Part shown: in pieces, positions 50,154 to 61,430 of the stretch
Layout: each line of letters starts with the position of its first letter
Numbering within the stretch: the stretch's first letter is position 1
Source of the DNA: Silurus meridionalis
Lineage: Eukaryota > Chordata > Actinopteri > Siluriformes > Siluridae
Assembly: GCF_014805685.1 (NCBI RefSeq)
Contig: NC_060885.1
Coordinates: 5,538,132 to 5,602,131 of the forward strand
Length of the DNA stretch: 64,000 bases
Reading direction: 5' to 3'
Position numbers and translations under genes: made by a program
Notes under the pieces: model-generated
The model's input: the letters and a program-made list of their open reading frames with translations, nothing else
The model's database searches: none
What the model was told of the DNA's origin: nothing

Positions 50154-50808
50154 ACATGTGCCAAATCTCTCCTCATTCCTTAAATAATTTCTTCTGGCAT
50201 GCATTTCAGAAGCTAATCTCTTTTTCCCAATATTCTTAAAGTGACTTAATTGGACAATGCTAATATTTACCACCAATTAATTTGAAAAACAATTGTGTTT
50301 TCCATAAACGTAAACATGAATATGTAATGGCTCTTGAATAAGTCATGGTCAACAGTGGTATATATTTTATTCATTAAGATGTGTTTCAATGACTTTTTTT
50401 TACCGCTTGCAAAAGTGCTTGAACTCCACCAGCAGTTTCATTGGCATCAACTTTTGGAGTCGCTGACGGTTGAGTTTTTTTTTTTTTTTTGAGTCTTTGT
50501 TAATCAAGACATTAATATATAAAATGATGAAACCTTTACCTGGTCCCAGTGGTTTTGGGCTTTCATGTTGTTGTGCTGTTGTTGTTTTGGGCTCTTAATC
50601 CTATATTAATGCCAATCTGTGTGAACTCAGAGATGGCAGCCTGCCTGGTAACTCATATGCTTGTTCTCTGATGGCATCTGTCGAAATGTGCTCCCTGAAT
50701 ATCGGTACATACCCTGTGGGAAAAATGTAGGAGCTCAAACTTCTGACTGAGAGGGGCGTAAGCGGTTTCCTAACTGGGGCACTTGCTTGGAAATTGGGGA
50801 ATTTGCGG

Positions 50809-50812
<4 letters not shown>

Positions 50813-50862
<50 letters not shown>
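50813..50862. repeat. (GA)n microsatellite
   Basis: About 25 GA units. Confidence 0.95.
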
Positions 50863-50867
<5 letters not shown>

Positions 50868-51074
50868 GATAAAAACAAACGACCACTTTTTAATTGTCTG
50901 CATGTACTGTGTACTGGAATTAGCATACACGTTTATACTGTGCACTTCTACTCACACGGTAATGTCCAGACTCAGCAATTTCAGTATTTTTTTCATTTAA
51001 GTGTTACATATTCGGAAAAGTTATGCGTATTCCGAGTCAGGTTATACACTTTTCAATTCGTTCTAACAAATTTG

Positions 51075-51740
51075 ATGGAAATCATCAGTAAAGGACAGTA
51101 ATTAAATAAATGTCGTTCGTTACTGTACTTAAATAGCTTTTTTTGCATATCTGTACTTTATTAAAGTATTTCCATTTCGGGAGACATTTTTCTTTACTTC
51201 ACTACTCAAATATTTTTTTTTTATTTACGAGCAAATAGAAACTAATCTGATCAACCACTCAGGGTCGAGTTCACGCTCTGTTTTAAGCTTGTTTTAATTG
51301 CCACTTTGTGGTATCTACTTATCACCAACATACAGTTCAGCATCAATTCAACAGCAAGCAGAACATTTCGAGAGGAATAAATGATGGAAGAAACTCCACA
51401 ACACACGTGGTTTCGGGCTCATGTTCATTTGAATAGAAATCAATCAGTGTTTGACTTAATAATATAATTCTATTAGTAGATTGATGTACTAAGAGTAACA
51501 GTCTTTTCACATAACTGAGTCGATTAAGCAAAATTCTTGTTAAAAAAAAATTAAATAATAAGAACATTATAGACATAATAAATCACAGTACTTTGGATAC
51601 TTAAATACATTTGAAGGCAAAAACTTTTGTACTTTTACTTAAGTGATAGTTTAACTTTAATTAGAGTAATATTTTACCTACTGTTTCTCTACTTTAACTT
51701 AAGTACATGGTTTGTGTACTTCGTCCATCACTAAAAATCA
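51075..51740 (+). mobile_element. MITE copy, longest of the family
   Basis: Contains 'acagtaattaaataaatgtc', 'cagggtcgagttcacgctct', 'ttgccactttgtggtatcta', 'ttgtacttttacttaagtga' and the end 'tgtacttcgtccatcacta'. It shares this order with 18050-18612 and, inverted, with 21385-22007 and 28497-28947. Confidence 0.75.
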
Positions 51741-53170
51741 TCCTCCAACAGCTAAAAACTTATGTGCCACGAGATAATACATTGAATTCACTATTTTATA
51801 CCCTGTTTTATCATGGTTATGGCTTATACAGTACACTGTACTCAATTGTGGGAACAGGGGAAATTGGGTTGATAGTTTGACCAAGTTTAATTTACACTAA
51901 TGAATCATTTGATTCATAGAATTGTTGCTTATTGATTTAAGAAATATGTCTGATGGCTCCTTCAAAGCAACTGACAGCAATTTCAATCATGTCTACTAGG
52001 CACAAAAAGAACACACACAAAGCCCAGGAAATGTAGAGCTTGGGATGGAAGTATCACTGGGTGTTTAAAAGCTCATAGCTCTGTGATATCTTTTTGAAAC
52101 CCCACAGGAGGTCCTGCAACAGGTTAACAATCCAGACAGAGAAAAAATGAACAAAATTATTATTCTTGACTGAGTGCACATGTGGCTGAGATATAACAGA
52201 GTTATTGAGGAAAAAAAAACAGTTTGGGAGAGATGATACGAAGATTCCCAGAAAATATTACAGAGGAATTAATCAAAATGATGTTCAAAGGATATGAATG
52301 AGGGAGGGGACAGTTATGAAGGTAAAGGGTATGTGTCCAAGTTTTCTTAGCAAATATTTTTGTGTCTCTTTTTAAAGCTGAGATAAGCAGCTATTTGCTT
52401 ATCAGCCTCTAATTTATTTTAGCGAGAAGATAATAATGCGAAAAATACAGCATTTCATGTTACTGAGATGCGAATTAAGAAAACAGATCATCTACTTAAT
52501 TACAGTTTAAAAGAAGACATTTAATGGATATAATACATACAAAAATCTGTAGCATCTTGCCTAAAAAAATACAAATAAAAAATTATGCCTTATATACAAT
52601 GGTGTCTTATATACCTTTAGGACTTTATTGAATTTCTCACTTTGTTTTATTATATTTGGGAAAATCAATTTAACTTTCACTCAAAAATAGCTCAAAGTGC
52701 CAGTAAACTCGTTGAAAATGGATTTCTGGCTTCAGGCCACCAAAACAGCTGGGTAGTGTTAAAAGACTTCATCGCTCACATTACTCCTGTTTCTTCAGGT
52801 TTTTCTCCTGGAGCCATGCTATACGGAGAGTCTGCGATGTACGTATGTTACATTAATGTGCACTATCATCTTACTGCGAGACACAGCAGGTCATAGGGCA
52901 TGAGACGTGTTGCTGCTATCTTTTGTACAGTGCAGGGAAGAGCTTATGCTCAAGACGCCAGACTGATATCTTTATCTGTTTTGTGACTTAAAATAAAAAT
53001 GTTTTGGCAGTTAGACATTGTAGTTTTTTTTTTTTTAAATGCTAGATATATACATATATATATACATATAATTTCAGAAGTAAAGATGGGCAGAGCTTTA
53101 CCAATCTGTGGAAGACCCTGTATTAAAATAATGAAGCATTTTCATTAAACAAATCATTAAACAAAAAACA
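51741..53170. other. No gene recognised
   Basis: AT-rich, apparently single-copy sequence. A plus frame at 52642-52896 has no domain. A T-run and a short 'tatata' tract lie near 53025-53070. Confidence 0.4.
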
Positions 53171-53174
53171 CAAC

Positions 53175-53515
53175 AAAGAAGACCCAGAACCGTTGAGCAA
53201 CATTTGTATCAGACACAAATGGGACAACTTTCCTTTCCCAAAAATTCAGCATCTGGTCTCCTCAGTCTCCAGAAGACGTGATGCTACACAGTGGTAAACA
53301 TGGCCCTGTCACGTTCAACGTTTTGAGACTTGTTGAAGCCATCGAATTTAAAATGACCTTATTCATTCCATAAAATAGTATATATTCTCACATTTTTTGT
53401 TGTTTTATTGTAAATCAAATATGATATTGTATATTTTGGAGATTTGCAAATCATTGCATTCTGTTTTTATTTACATTTTGCACAGCGTCCCAACTTTTTT
53501 GTATTAAGTTGGTAA
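53175..53515. mobile_element. DNA transposon fragment, same type as 23775-24560
   Basis: 'atgggacaactttcctttcc', 'atctggtctcctcagtctcc', 'gatttgcaaatcattgcatt' and the end 'gcgtcccaacttttttgtat' are shared in part with the earlier copy, in opposite orientation. Confidence 0.55.
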
Positions 53516-54079
53516 ATCCTGCCCTTCTTTGGTCATTAATTGCACACAATTGACTTTCAGGGCTGCAGTAAATCACCCTGCAAGCGCCAACTCAATCAAT
53601 CAACCCCGATATTTTTCATTTTTACATAGACTAGCCTCAAACTGCATATCTATATAACCAGACTTGCCATTTTGTCAGTTTGAAAGACGTGCAGTCGTTT
53701 TTTTCGTAAATCAAAGTGGACGTTTGCAGGTGTTCGCAGGTTCTTTGTTTTTTTTAACACACAAACACAAGTCTTAAAATCAGAGCCTGTCGGTTTCTAA
53801 CCTCACATGCATTAAAAGCCTTTGTCAGCCTCTTAAAGCTTGTCTTGCTGATAGTGGGAGTGTAATTAGACCCGACACACATTCCTCCAGCACTCCATCC
53901 TCTTGTCAGACGTGTTCGGCACTGGAGCTGATAAGAGTTGAGTGCATGTCCATATCAGGAGCGTGGGATCTGCGTCATACCTAAAATAAACATCGAGCAA
54001 ACACCTCGGGCTGTACATCCTCTAGGAAATAATTTCTAAAATCATGACTAACATTGACATCAGACAGACACCCTGTCTG

Positions 54080-54083
<4 letters not shown>
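53516..54083. other. Non-repetitive block, possible regulatory sequence
   Basis: The stretch 53800-54010 is more GC-balanced and shows no repeat ('ctcttaaagcttgtcttgct', 'agacgtgttcggcactggag'). No open frame of interest. Conservation would decide whether it is a regulatory element. Confidence 0.25.
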
Positions 54084-54119
<36 letters not shown>

Positions 54120-54131
54120 TGTGTGTGTGTT
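54084..54131. repeat. (GT)n microsatellite
   Basis: About 23 GT units with one interruption. Confidence 0.95.
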
Positions 54132-54587
54132 TGCTACAGCACATTTACGGCAAATCGAGCCTCTTGGCTGAAGGACTAATGATGTTCCTTAGAGAGCAGG
54201 GCCTCTGGCATGCCTGCAGAAATCTGCACTGTTTGGACCTCAGCTTTCATAGACAATACTCTTTTAAAATGAAATGTAATGAAATTACTATCTGCTATAA
54301 AAGGGAAATTATTTATATGCAAGTACATGCCTAGTTATTATATTGGACTGGGGGATTCAAATCTGATCTTTCTCAAGCTGTGCTAATGGATGCTCACAGA
54401 CACACACACATACTGTGCACATACGTTTCAACCCCATAATGCATTCCAACATGTTTCATAGAATCTGAAAATAAACTGAGACCATGGTTTTGTACTTTTA
54501 GTGAACCATGCATGCATGCTCTTTCTATCTTCCTTTCATTCCTCTTCCTAAAGCCAACCAACAACTGGATTTTTCACAAGTTTATTT

Positions 54588-54667
54588 TATGTAACGCTGC
54601 CACACAACAGCAGCTCAGCATGGAATCTTTTCCTGCTCCTAAAATGTTACAGCAAAATGTTGAGGAA
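54588..54667 (+). repeat. 77-bp direct repeat, copy 1
   Basis: Begins 'tatgtaacgctgccacacaa' and includes 'cagctcagcatggaatcttt'. It is nearly identical to 55314-55391, differing by one inserted C and a few 3' changes. No other copy was noticed in the window. Confidence 0.9.
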
Positions 54668-55313
54668 GTAAAAGATAAATGAATCATTGTTAAATACAAT
54701 CAATGATTTATTTAGCATTCTTAGAATTTCACCAAGCTTTGTTAAAATTGATATAAATGGACTTTAATGTTGATGTTGAGACATTGATAGCACGTTTGTA
54801 CGTCGCTATAAGGCCGTTTGTTAAATGCCGTGAATGTAAATGTAACGGACAGATGTAATGAAGGTTGCTGTGATGTATCAGCAGAGCGAAAAAGGGCAAA
54901 TCTATGAGGTTTGAGAGCCAGAGCAGGAGGTCATGGAAAAGTTTTCGAGATGATTCTCGAAAGTGTTTTTAGTTTGAAGCAAGATTCACTTTGCGTAATC
55001 ACCATCCATCGGGGCCAAAACAACTGGCTCTTCTTCAACAGCCATCTGATTGGCTGCATCGTAATGACGCAATTTGCAAGTTATCAACACAGCTGCTGAA
55101 CACTAGCGCAGAGAATGTGGAGCCATTTAACTCTAGGCCCAGCTTCAACTGCAACCATCTGGTTCTGGAAGATACCGGTAAACAGAGGAAAGAGAAAAAG
55201 GAGGGTACGGAGATGAACTTTCGGTAGGATTAAATGTGCTCCATTTTCAATAGTTTCCCTTTTTTCCATCCAAGAATCTGGTAGCAGGTAATTCAACCAG
55301 TTCCAGATGTCAG

Positions 55314-55391
55314 TATGTAACGCTGCCACACAACAGCAGCTCAGCATGGAATCTTTTCCTGCTCCCTAAAATGTTACAGCAAATTGTTGAA
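55314..55391 (+). repeat. 77-bp direct repeat, copy 2
   Basis: Same sequence as 54588-54667, 726 bp downstream in the same orientation. Flanks of the two copies do not match, so the duplicated unit is short and sharply bounded. Confidence 0.9.
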
Positions 55392-56260
55392 GGAGAATTT
55401 AGTAATCAAGCCATCAGCAGGTGTCTAGACATTAAATTATGCCGCCACTTTGCTTTGGCCTTCTACGGCAGAGTTAAACAAGCGTAATCAGTCAACAAGG
55501 TCTGGCTTTTAGACTGAACGCCTGGAAGGCCTCCTGTATTCCTCTCGTATTCTGTTTTCCTTCCTCGGACCTCCGCTCATGCATTTCATCCAGCTGTTTC
55601 TCATTTTCCCACGAAAATGCCACCTCCCCGCTGAGTGGTTCTCTATTCACCCAAGAACATTTCATTCCCTATATTTTCTCTTGATCCTGATTGCAAACAG
55701 TGAATTATACTTTCAATGTTTAACTCATGGCTCATCAACATGAAATCCCGGAGGCCCATATTGAGCTTTCCCAGCGACTAATGCAGCCTTTGACACTTTG
55801 TATTCCAGTATCAAATGTTTACCAGTGACGGCTAGGTTCTATTTCTGCTTCTACATCTCCGTTTGCTAACAATAGCGATGATCTGAATGTGACCCAAACA
55901 CAGAAACGTTTGTTTCATTCCAAAATTTGATTTTGAAAAATTTTTAGCTTGTTGTTCTAAGGAAATACCAGGACTCCAAGAAAAACACAATATTTCTACC
56001 AGGTTACTGAACTCTTTCCTGACATCAGCATGGCCCTCGATAGTCAGGACATTATAGAGCTGCTTGTTGCCAGTCCAAACATCTTACAGGCAATCACATG
56101 ACTAGTTTAAAGTGAAAGAAATATTTCAGTATGTCAATGACCCTTTTATAACGGGAAGCATTAGTCAACAAGTGTCAGAGCTCCACTCTGAACAAAATGC
56201 TCTGAAGTCATTAGCTAGAGCTGGATTCCATCAGAACACTGGACAAGACAGTTTGCTTCC
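55392..56260. other. Non-repetitive block, possible regulatory sequence
   Basis: No repeat or coding region recognised. The part 55430-55870 has balanced base composition ('cgccactttgctttggcctt', 'cggaggcccatattgagctt') unlike the AT-rich flanks. Confidence 0.25.
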
Positions 56261-56269
56261 ACAACCTTT

Positions 56270-56865
56270 CAACTGAAATACTTTGCCATGCCTCTTGTAA
56301 AACTTGCCAAAGGTGTTCTTCACTAGTTAAAGATTTCTTTCAGACCTTGTGATCCAGTTCATATCAGTGCCGTTTATTACATTTACATTTACCACACTTG
56401 GCAGACGCCCATATCCATAGCAACTTACATTTATATCATTGATACAGCTCAGCAGCTATTGGGTTAAATGTCCATGCTCAGTGGCACAGAAGTGGCACCT
56501 TGGTGTGGAAATGAACTAATTCCCTTTGGATCCAAAATCCAATGCCTTAACCACTAAGGTACCACCTCCCCAGGATAGGATGTAGGTATAAGGTGCAGGA
56601 TTTAGGTGCAGTGACTGGGCAGGACATTTCATGATAGATAACCCAATTAAGCTGACTTTTTGCTCTCGAAATAATGCTTACAGAGCTTGGATGTACGCTT
56701 TGGCTTATTGTCTTGCTGTATGGTGAAGTTGGTTCCAGTATAATCGCTGTCCAGGCGAAATTTCATTGTGTGAGTTGAAGTATGGAATGGTAGCCATGTT
56801 GGTTCAGTATTCCATTCACCAGCCTAAATTTAGTCTACACTTAACCTACATGTATATAACGTATA
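56270..56865 (-). mobile_element. Tc1-like fragment interrupted by a SINE
   Basis: Blocks 'actttgccatgcctcttgta', 'aaacttgccaaaggtgttct' and, after the SINE, 'gtgactgggcaggacatttc', 'gcttattgtcttgctgtatg' and 'ggtagccatgttggttcagt' are the same non-template order as in 26990-27290. An inverted type A SINE fills about 56375-56570. Confidence 0.8.
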
Positions 56866-56872
56866 TAGCATG

Positions 56873-57115
56873 TTCTTCAAATATGTTAATATTAATGCTT
56901 TTGCTAGAGATGATGTATGCGGTCGGTGCAGCTGTGGCTACAGTGAAAGGAGACTTGTTGAATTGTGTTCATTGGGTTTCTTGCTTTAGGAATGACATTC
57001 GTTCTCGCTGTATGAGATTCCTGTCTGTGATGCAGCGTTCTGTTACACTGCGTTTCTCTACAATATTGATGGTTTCTATAGCCGTGTTTTCATAATAGTA
57101 TTAAGAGGTGGGCTA
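56873..57115 (+). mobile_element. hAT-like repeat fragment
   Basis: 'gatgatgtatgcggtcggtg', 'cagctgtggctacagtgaaa' and 'ggagacttgttgaattgtgt' match the inverse of 34000-34090 and the family at 46258. It ends near 'gtattaagaggtgggctaat', like the left part of the 46258 element in reverse. Confidence 0.6.
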
Positions 57116-57409
57116 ATTCAAGCATTACACCACTGAATGCTTAGTGATCATTCAATGATTTCCATTTTGTATCTCATGACTTTATCAAGTGGTGTAAAGG
57201 AGAAGCTGCGAGAGCACGCCATAGGAAAACTTAAAGCAAGATGATGTGCTGGATCACAATCTATTTTACAAGTTGCCCAGTTAAAAAAAAAGGAATCCAT
57301 ATTGTGAATGCATTCCATATTTCAGTGATTAATGCTATAAGTATTTCTGTAATTACAGCTCAGAGAGATGCAAACACAGTTTGAGCAGTTGAATGATACA
57401 AAAGAAAAC

Positions 57410-58140
57410 ATATTCAAACAGCGAACCAGGGTCAAAGTCAGAAACCTGTTGATGGGTCGGTCAGTCAGCAAACACGGCAAAGAGCCAAAAGATCAACACC
57501 CAGGAAATCAGCACACTAATATCAAGACTTAGTATTAAGTTAAAGTGAGTGCAAACAGTGTATACTTTGCAAATAGTCAATGAATGAGCCCTTTAAATAG
57601 TCAGCACGAGTGTTTGTGAAATTGGAAACAGGTGTATCTCATTAGAAACTGGGTGACTGTGAACGTGTGTTTATGTGGTTTGGGTGTTGTAGTCCTGTCT
57701 AAAAGACAAGAGGTAGAGCTGGAGGTTGCAAAGCTGAAGATGTTGAGATGTTCATTATATGGATGAGTATGGACAAGATTAAAAACAAGTTTATTAGAGG
57801 GACAGTGCATGTAGGACGTTTTGGAGACAAGGTGAGAAAGGTGAGATTAAGATGGTTTGGACATGTGCAGAGGAGGGACATAGGGTATATATCGGTAGGA
57901 GAATGCTGAGGATGGTGCCACCAGGAAGGAGAAAAAGAGAACGGACAAAGAGGAGGTTTATGGTGAGAGAAGACATACAGGTAGTTGTTTTGAAAGAGGC
58001 AGATGTAGAGGACAGGGGGGTATGGAGACGGATGATCCGATGTGGCGACCCCTAATGGGAGCAGCCGAAAAAAGAAGAAGAAGAGTGTCGTAGTCCTGTG
58101 GCTATTAGTGACGATTCGTTCATGATGATTGAGTCTTTAA
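57410..58140. other. Unidentified repeat-like sequence holding an RTE insertion
   Basis: The flanks 57410-57688 and 58100-58140 read on as one sequence once the RTE fragment is removed ('ggtgttgtagtcctgt|ggctatta'). Confidence 0.4.
57699..58085 (+). mobile_element. 5'-truncated RTE 3' end with target duplication
   Basis: Encodes the RTE C-terminus in broken frames (VEDRGVWRRMIRCGDP at the end; VRKVRLRWFGHVQRRD-like before it) and ends 'gtggcgacccctaatgggag' 'cagccgaaaaaagaagaaga'. GTAGTCCTGT is repeated exactly at 57689-57698 and 58090-58099; extended to 14 bp there is one mismatch. Same LINE family as 4690-5335 and 35345-36815. Confidence 0.9.
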
Positions 58141-58761
58141 TGCGATGTTGTCTCAAAGAACAAAGCATTACAAAATCTCCATAGGTTATGTATCGGAAAC
58201 AGAATTGAGTAATTTACCTTTAGACTCTTCAAGTCCAAGAATTCCCACTTTTAAATCTGTGAAATGGTTTAACAATTAGCCTATGGAAATGCAATCAGTA
58301 TACAGTAACACACATTAGCATTGACTTCTGACCCCTGAGTCAGCACCCAGCACCCTGTTAACATCTCCAGGTACTCATCAAGTCATGTTTTTTCAGCTGG
58401 TTAACTTCTGATGAACGGGAAAACTAAAAGACTTTTTAAAGACAGCATGATGAAGAATGCAGTGAAGTATATAGCCTCGAGCTGGAAATGATGAATAGCG
58501 AGTTGTTGAGTATGCAATATTACAGAAGGAAAAGTTATTGTGATGGCACATTTTCTATCCAAGAGAATGCTATTTTATTCCAGATTATTCCAGATTATTT
58601 TCTAAAACACAATAAAAGGTGAAAAGTTAAAATAAATAAAGCAGAACAGAAATAATAACATATAAAAACAGACAGCATAATAACATGCAATTTACAACAT
58701 ATTTGACACAAAATACTGTAGCAATGAAGAAATATTGCAATAAAAATTTTTTTTTTTTTTT

Positions 58762-58832
58762 TATGTGCCAAATTGAACATGCGGATGGTCCACTTTGGCG
58801 ACCCCTAATCGGAGAAGCCGAAAGAAAGTTTA
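58762..58832 (+). mobile_element. SINE 3' tail fragment
   Basis: 'gtgccaaattgaacatgcgg', 'tggcgacccctaatcggaga' and 'agccgaaagaaagttt' match the end of the SINE at 11817-12054. A T-run lies at its 5' edge. Confidence 0.75.
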
Positions 58833-60940
58833 ATTAGAGCTACTGTAGCCTTTGTATTCTCAGATGACAGAAATAAAAACTGATGTAGGCTTCTGCTGTT
58901 GCTGGCCATCCACCTGAAAATTCAGCATATTGTAAGAAATTTTTCTGCACACCACAATTGTAATGTGTGGTTATTTGGGTTAGTTTTATGAACAGTCTAG
59001 TTCCTTTAATCTCTCATCAGTCTACCTACAGGTTCTAACTTCAGACTTTTCTCTTCTTTTCATTGTGCATTTCCTGAGATCAGAGGTCAGCAGATTCTGA
59101 AAACACAAACCACAAAGTCATTGAGATCACTCAAATTCTTCCTCATTCTTATATCTCAGGAACTAAAGGTGTAATACTATGCACTGTTTTTCTGCCACAT
59201 GATTTGCTGAAAGAAGTGAAAGCTGATCTTAAATGCGGTAGGTTTGTATCATCATGTTGTAAGATGATGGTCTCCATTTTTTATTTTATTTTTATTTTTT
59301 GTGTGGGGGTGTGAATTACTTTTTCTATAGAGCTTGGATTTCTTAGGTGCATCATTTTTAAATAAATTATACAGTAGATAGTCAATTAGTGTGCCACCCA
59401 ATGTATGAGGTACTATAGATTATACTTGAGCCAGATGCTAATCTTTTCATTGGTGTCATTTTGGTGCAAATTTGACTGAATGTCAGTAAATTAAAATAAC
59501 TTCTTCCCTAAAACTGCCTGCATCCCAACATCATTGGAAGAAAGCCATTTTATATCAAACACATCTTTAGGTTTCTAGAAGGAGAATACACAAAACAGAG
59601 AGATTTGAATCCTCAGAAGCCTAGGGGCAAGATTTGTTTATTTTGCTCTTCATAATGACTGTACTGTAAACGCTATCTTGTGTTCCATCTATGAAATGGC
59701 AGAAATCAGAGACTTGCGCTTATCAAATGGGCTTGGCAGTCAAAAGTCTTGAAGCGAATACATCTGGAAAGGTAAAGAGAGTTCAGCAGTTCACAGTTTT
59801 CTAATCTCTTTCGGCTGATGGTGTTTTCCATACATCAAGATGGTGGAGTCGAGAGAATTGTAGACCATACAAGACTTTGGCATTGCAATGCTTTGTGTAG
59901 GTTTACTTAACCAACCCAAGACCAAGAGGTCCCTCCATAGGTCCCATGTGGGATAGTTAATCAGGATTTGAGTTTTGTTTGGCCCCATAATGTGTGCCCC
60001 ATCAGTGCCCTGCATTTCACACCAGCAATTTTTTCAAAATATAAATTCTCATTTTCTTTTAAACCCTAATATTACCTTTATTTAACACTGTATGCCCTTC
60101 TGATCCTAGCAATCTCTTTATATTTCACAGCAACAGATATAAAATGCAGTTTTACACAAATAGTCCAGGACACTTAGCCATGGAGATACAAATTTCCATT
60201 CACGACAAACATCAAACGAAAGGAAAACAGTGATCATAGTGACTTGGGCATGTTTGCTGATAACAGAAAGGGCTGGTATGAGTATTTCACCAATTGCTGA
60301 ACACTTGGGATTTTCACCCACAACACAGTCCAGAGTTTCAACAGAGTGCTGTGAAAACATCCAGTGAGCTGGAAACAAATACACGCCTTGTTGATATGGT
60401 AACGGTTCACTGAAATTTTGCAATTGAAGATTGGAAGATTGGACAAAAATGGAGATGTTTTTCTCATCTTTGACAGTCCACTTCAGTCGTTCTGTGCCCA
60501 CTGTAGTGTTTGCATTGGAGGTAACACCTTTTGTGTTCTTCTGCTGTTGTAATGCATTCACCTGAAGGTCTAACATGTTATCACAAGATCTTCACAAGAT
60601 CTTCTGCTCACAACGGTTGTTGTATAGAGTATAGAGACAGATTAAGAATATGTGCACTGCAAACATGAGCATTTTTGATCATTGTTTCTGTCCAGTATGC
60701 TTGTTTCATTGCATTTAATCACAGCTGCCGTATTTTTGTCAGCAGTTAAATGATAAAATTAGAGCCTGAAAGCTATCGATTCTGGTTCCCAACAACACAA
60801 CAAGATAAAATTTGCCTTCCTTGTGTATTCGACTTTGTAAACATTTTAATTGGCAGGCTCAAGTTTTCCTTTTGTTTTGCCTCTACCTTGCTCCATAACA
60901 TAACCGTGACATCGCACTAAAGGCGTCTCTATGCAAAATG
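58833..60940. other. No gene recognised
   Basis: A 152-codon minus frame (60576-60118) and a 74-codon one in the same phase (60015-59791) are separated by several stops and show no domain. They may be chance, or a decayed gene I cannot name. Otherwise AT-rich sequence. Confidence 0.35.
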
Positions 60941-60947
60941 CTAAGTA

Positions 60948-61140
60948 CATTTACATTTACATTTGCGGCATTTAGCAGACGCCCTTATCCAGAGCGACGT
61001 ACAAAAGTGCTTTAAATCTCTAGTAATGAGTAATAAGTAATCTAGTAATAAGTACTGCTGGAAGAGGAAGGGCTTTAGACATTGTTTGAAGACTGATAGA
61101 GCTGTTTGGGCATCAAGCGGAAGGTCTTTCCACCAGAACA
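60948..61140 (-). mobile_element. SINE/MITE-like repeat with 'acatttacggcatttagcag' end
   Basis: 'catttgcggcatttagcaga', 'cgcccttatccagagcgacg' and 'tcaagcggaaggtctttcca' are typical fish repeat phrases; the first two also occur at 25575-25616. Confidence 0.6.
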
Positions 61141-61261
61141 TAAAAGGGTCTCAAAGTATAGTATGTTTTCAATGTGCCATAAGAGGTGGTGGGTCCATGT
61201 GAGCAGTAGTAAAGGATCAGAGGGAGTGTGGGTGAGGTAAAAATTGTTCAGGTTCAGAGGA

Positions 61262-61430
61262 AGTTGTAGCTCAATGGTCAAGGTTAATTATAAAGCAGAC
61301 GTTCAAGCCTCAGCACCTGAAAACTGCGCCTTAAGGCCCAAGTCATCATCTCTACCCCATGAGCAATGTACCACTGTTGACCCTGTGCACTGACAGCAAC
61401 TTCCTTACAATATTAGAAGAATTCAAGGTG
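61262..61430 (+). mobile_element. tRNA-derived SINE fragment
   Basis: Head 'aagttgtagctcaatggtca' with B-box-like 'gttcaagcctcagcacc', then a decayed type B-like body. Confidence 0.5.

Noticed and set aside
60118..60576. 152-codon minus-strand ORF
   Set aside because: No recognisable domain, followed by several in-frame stops; an open frame of this length is expected by chance in 64 kb.
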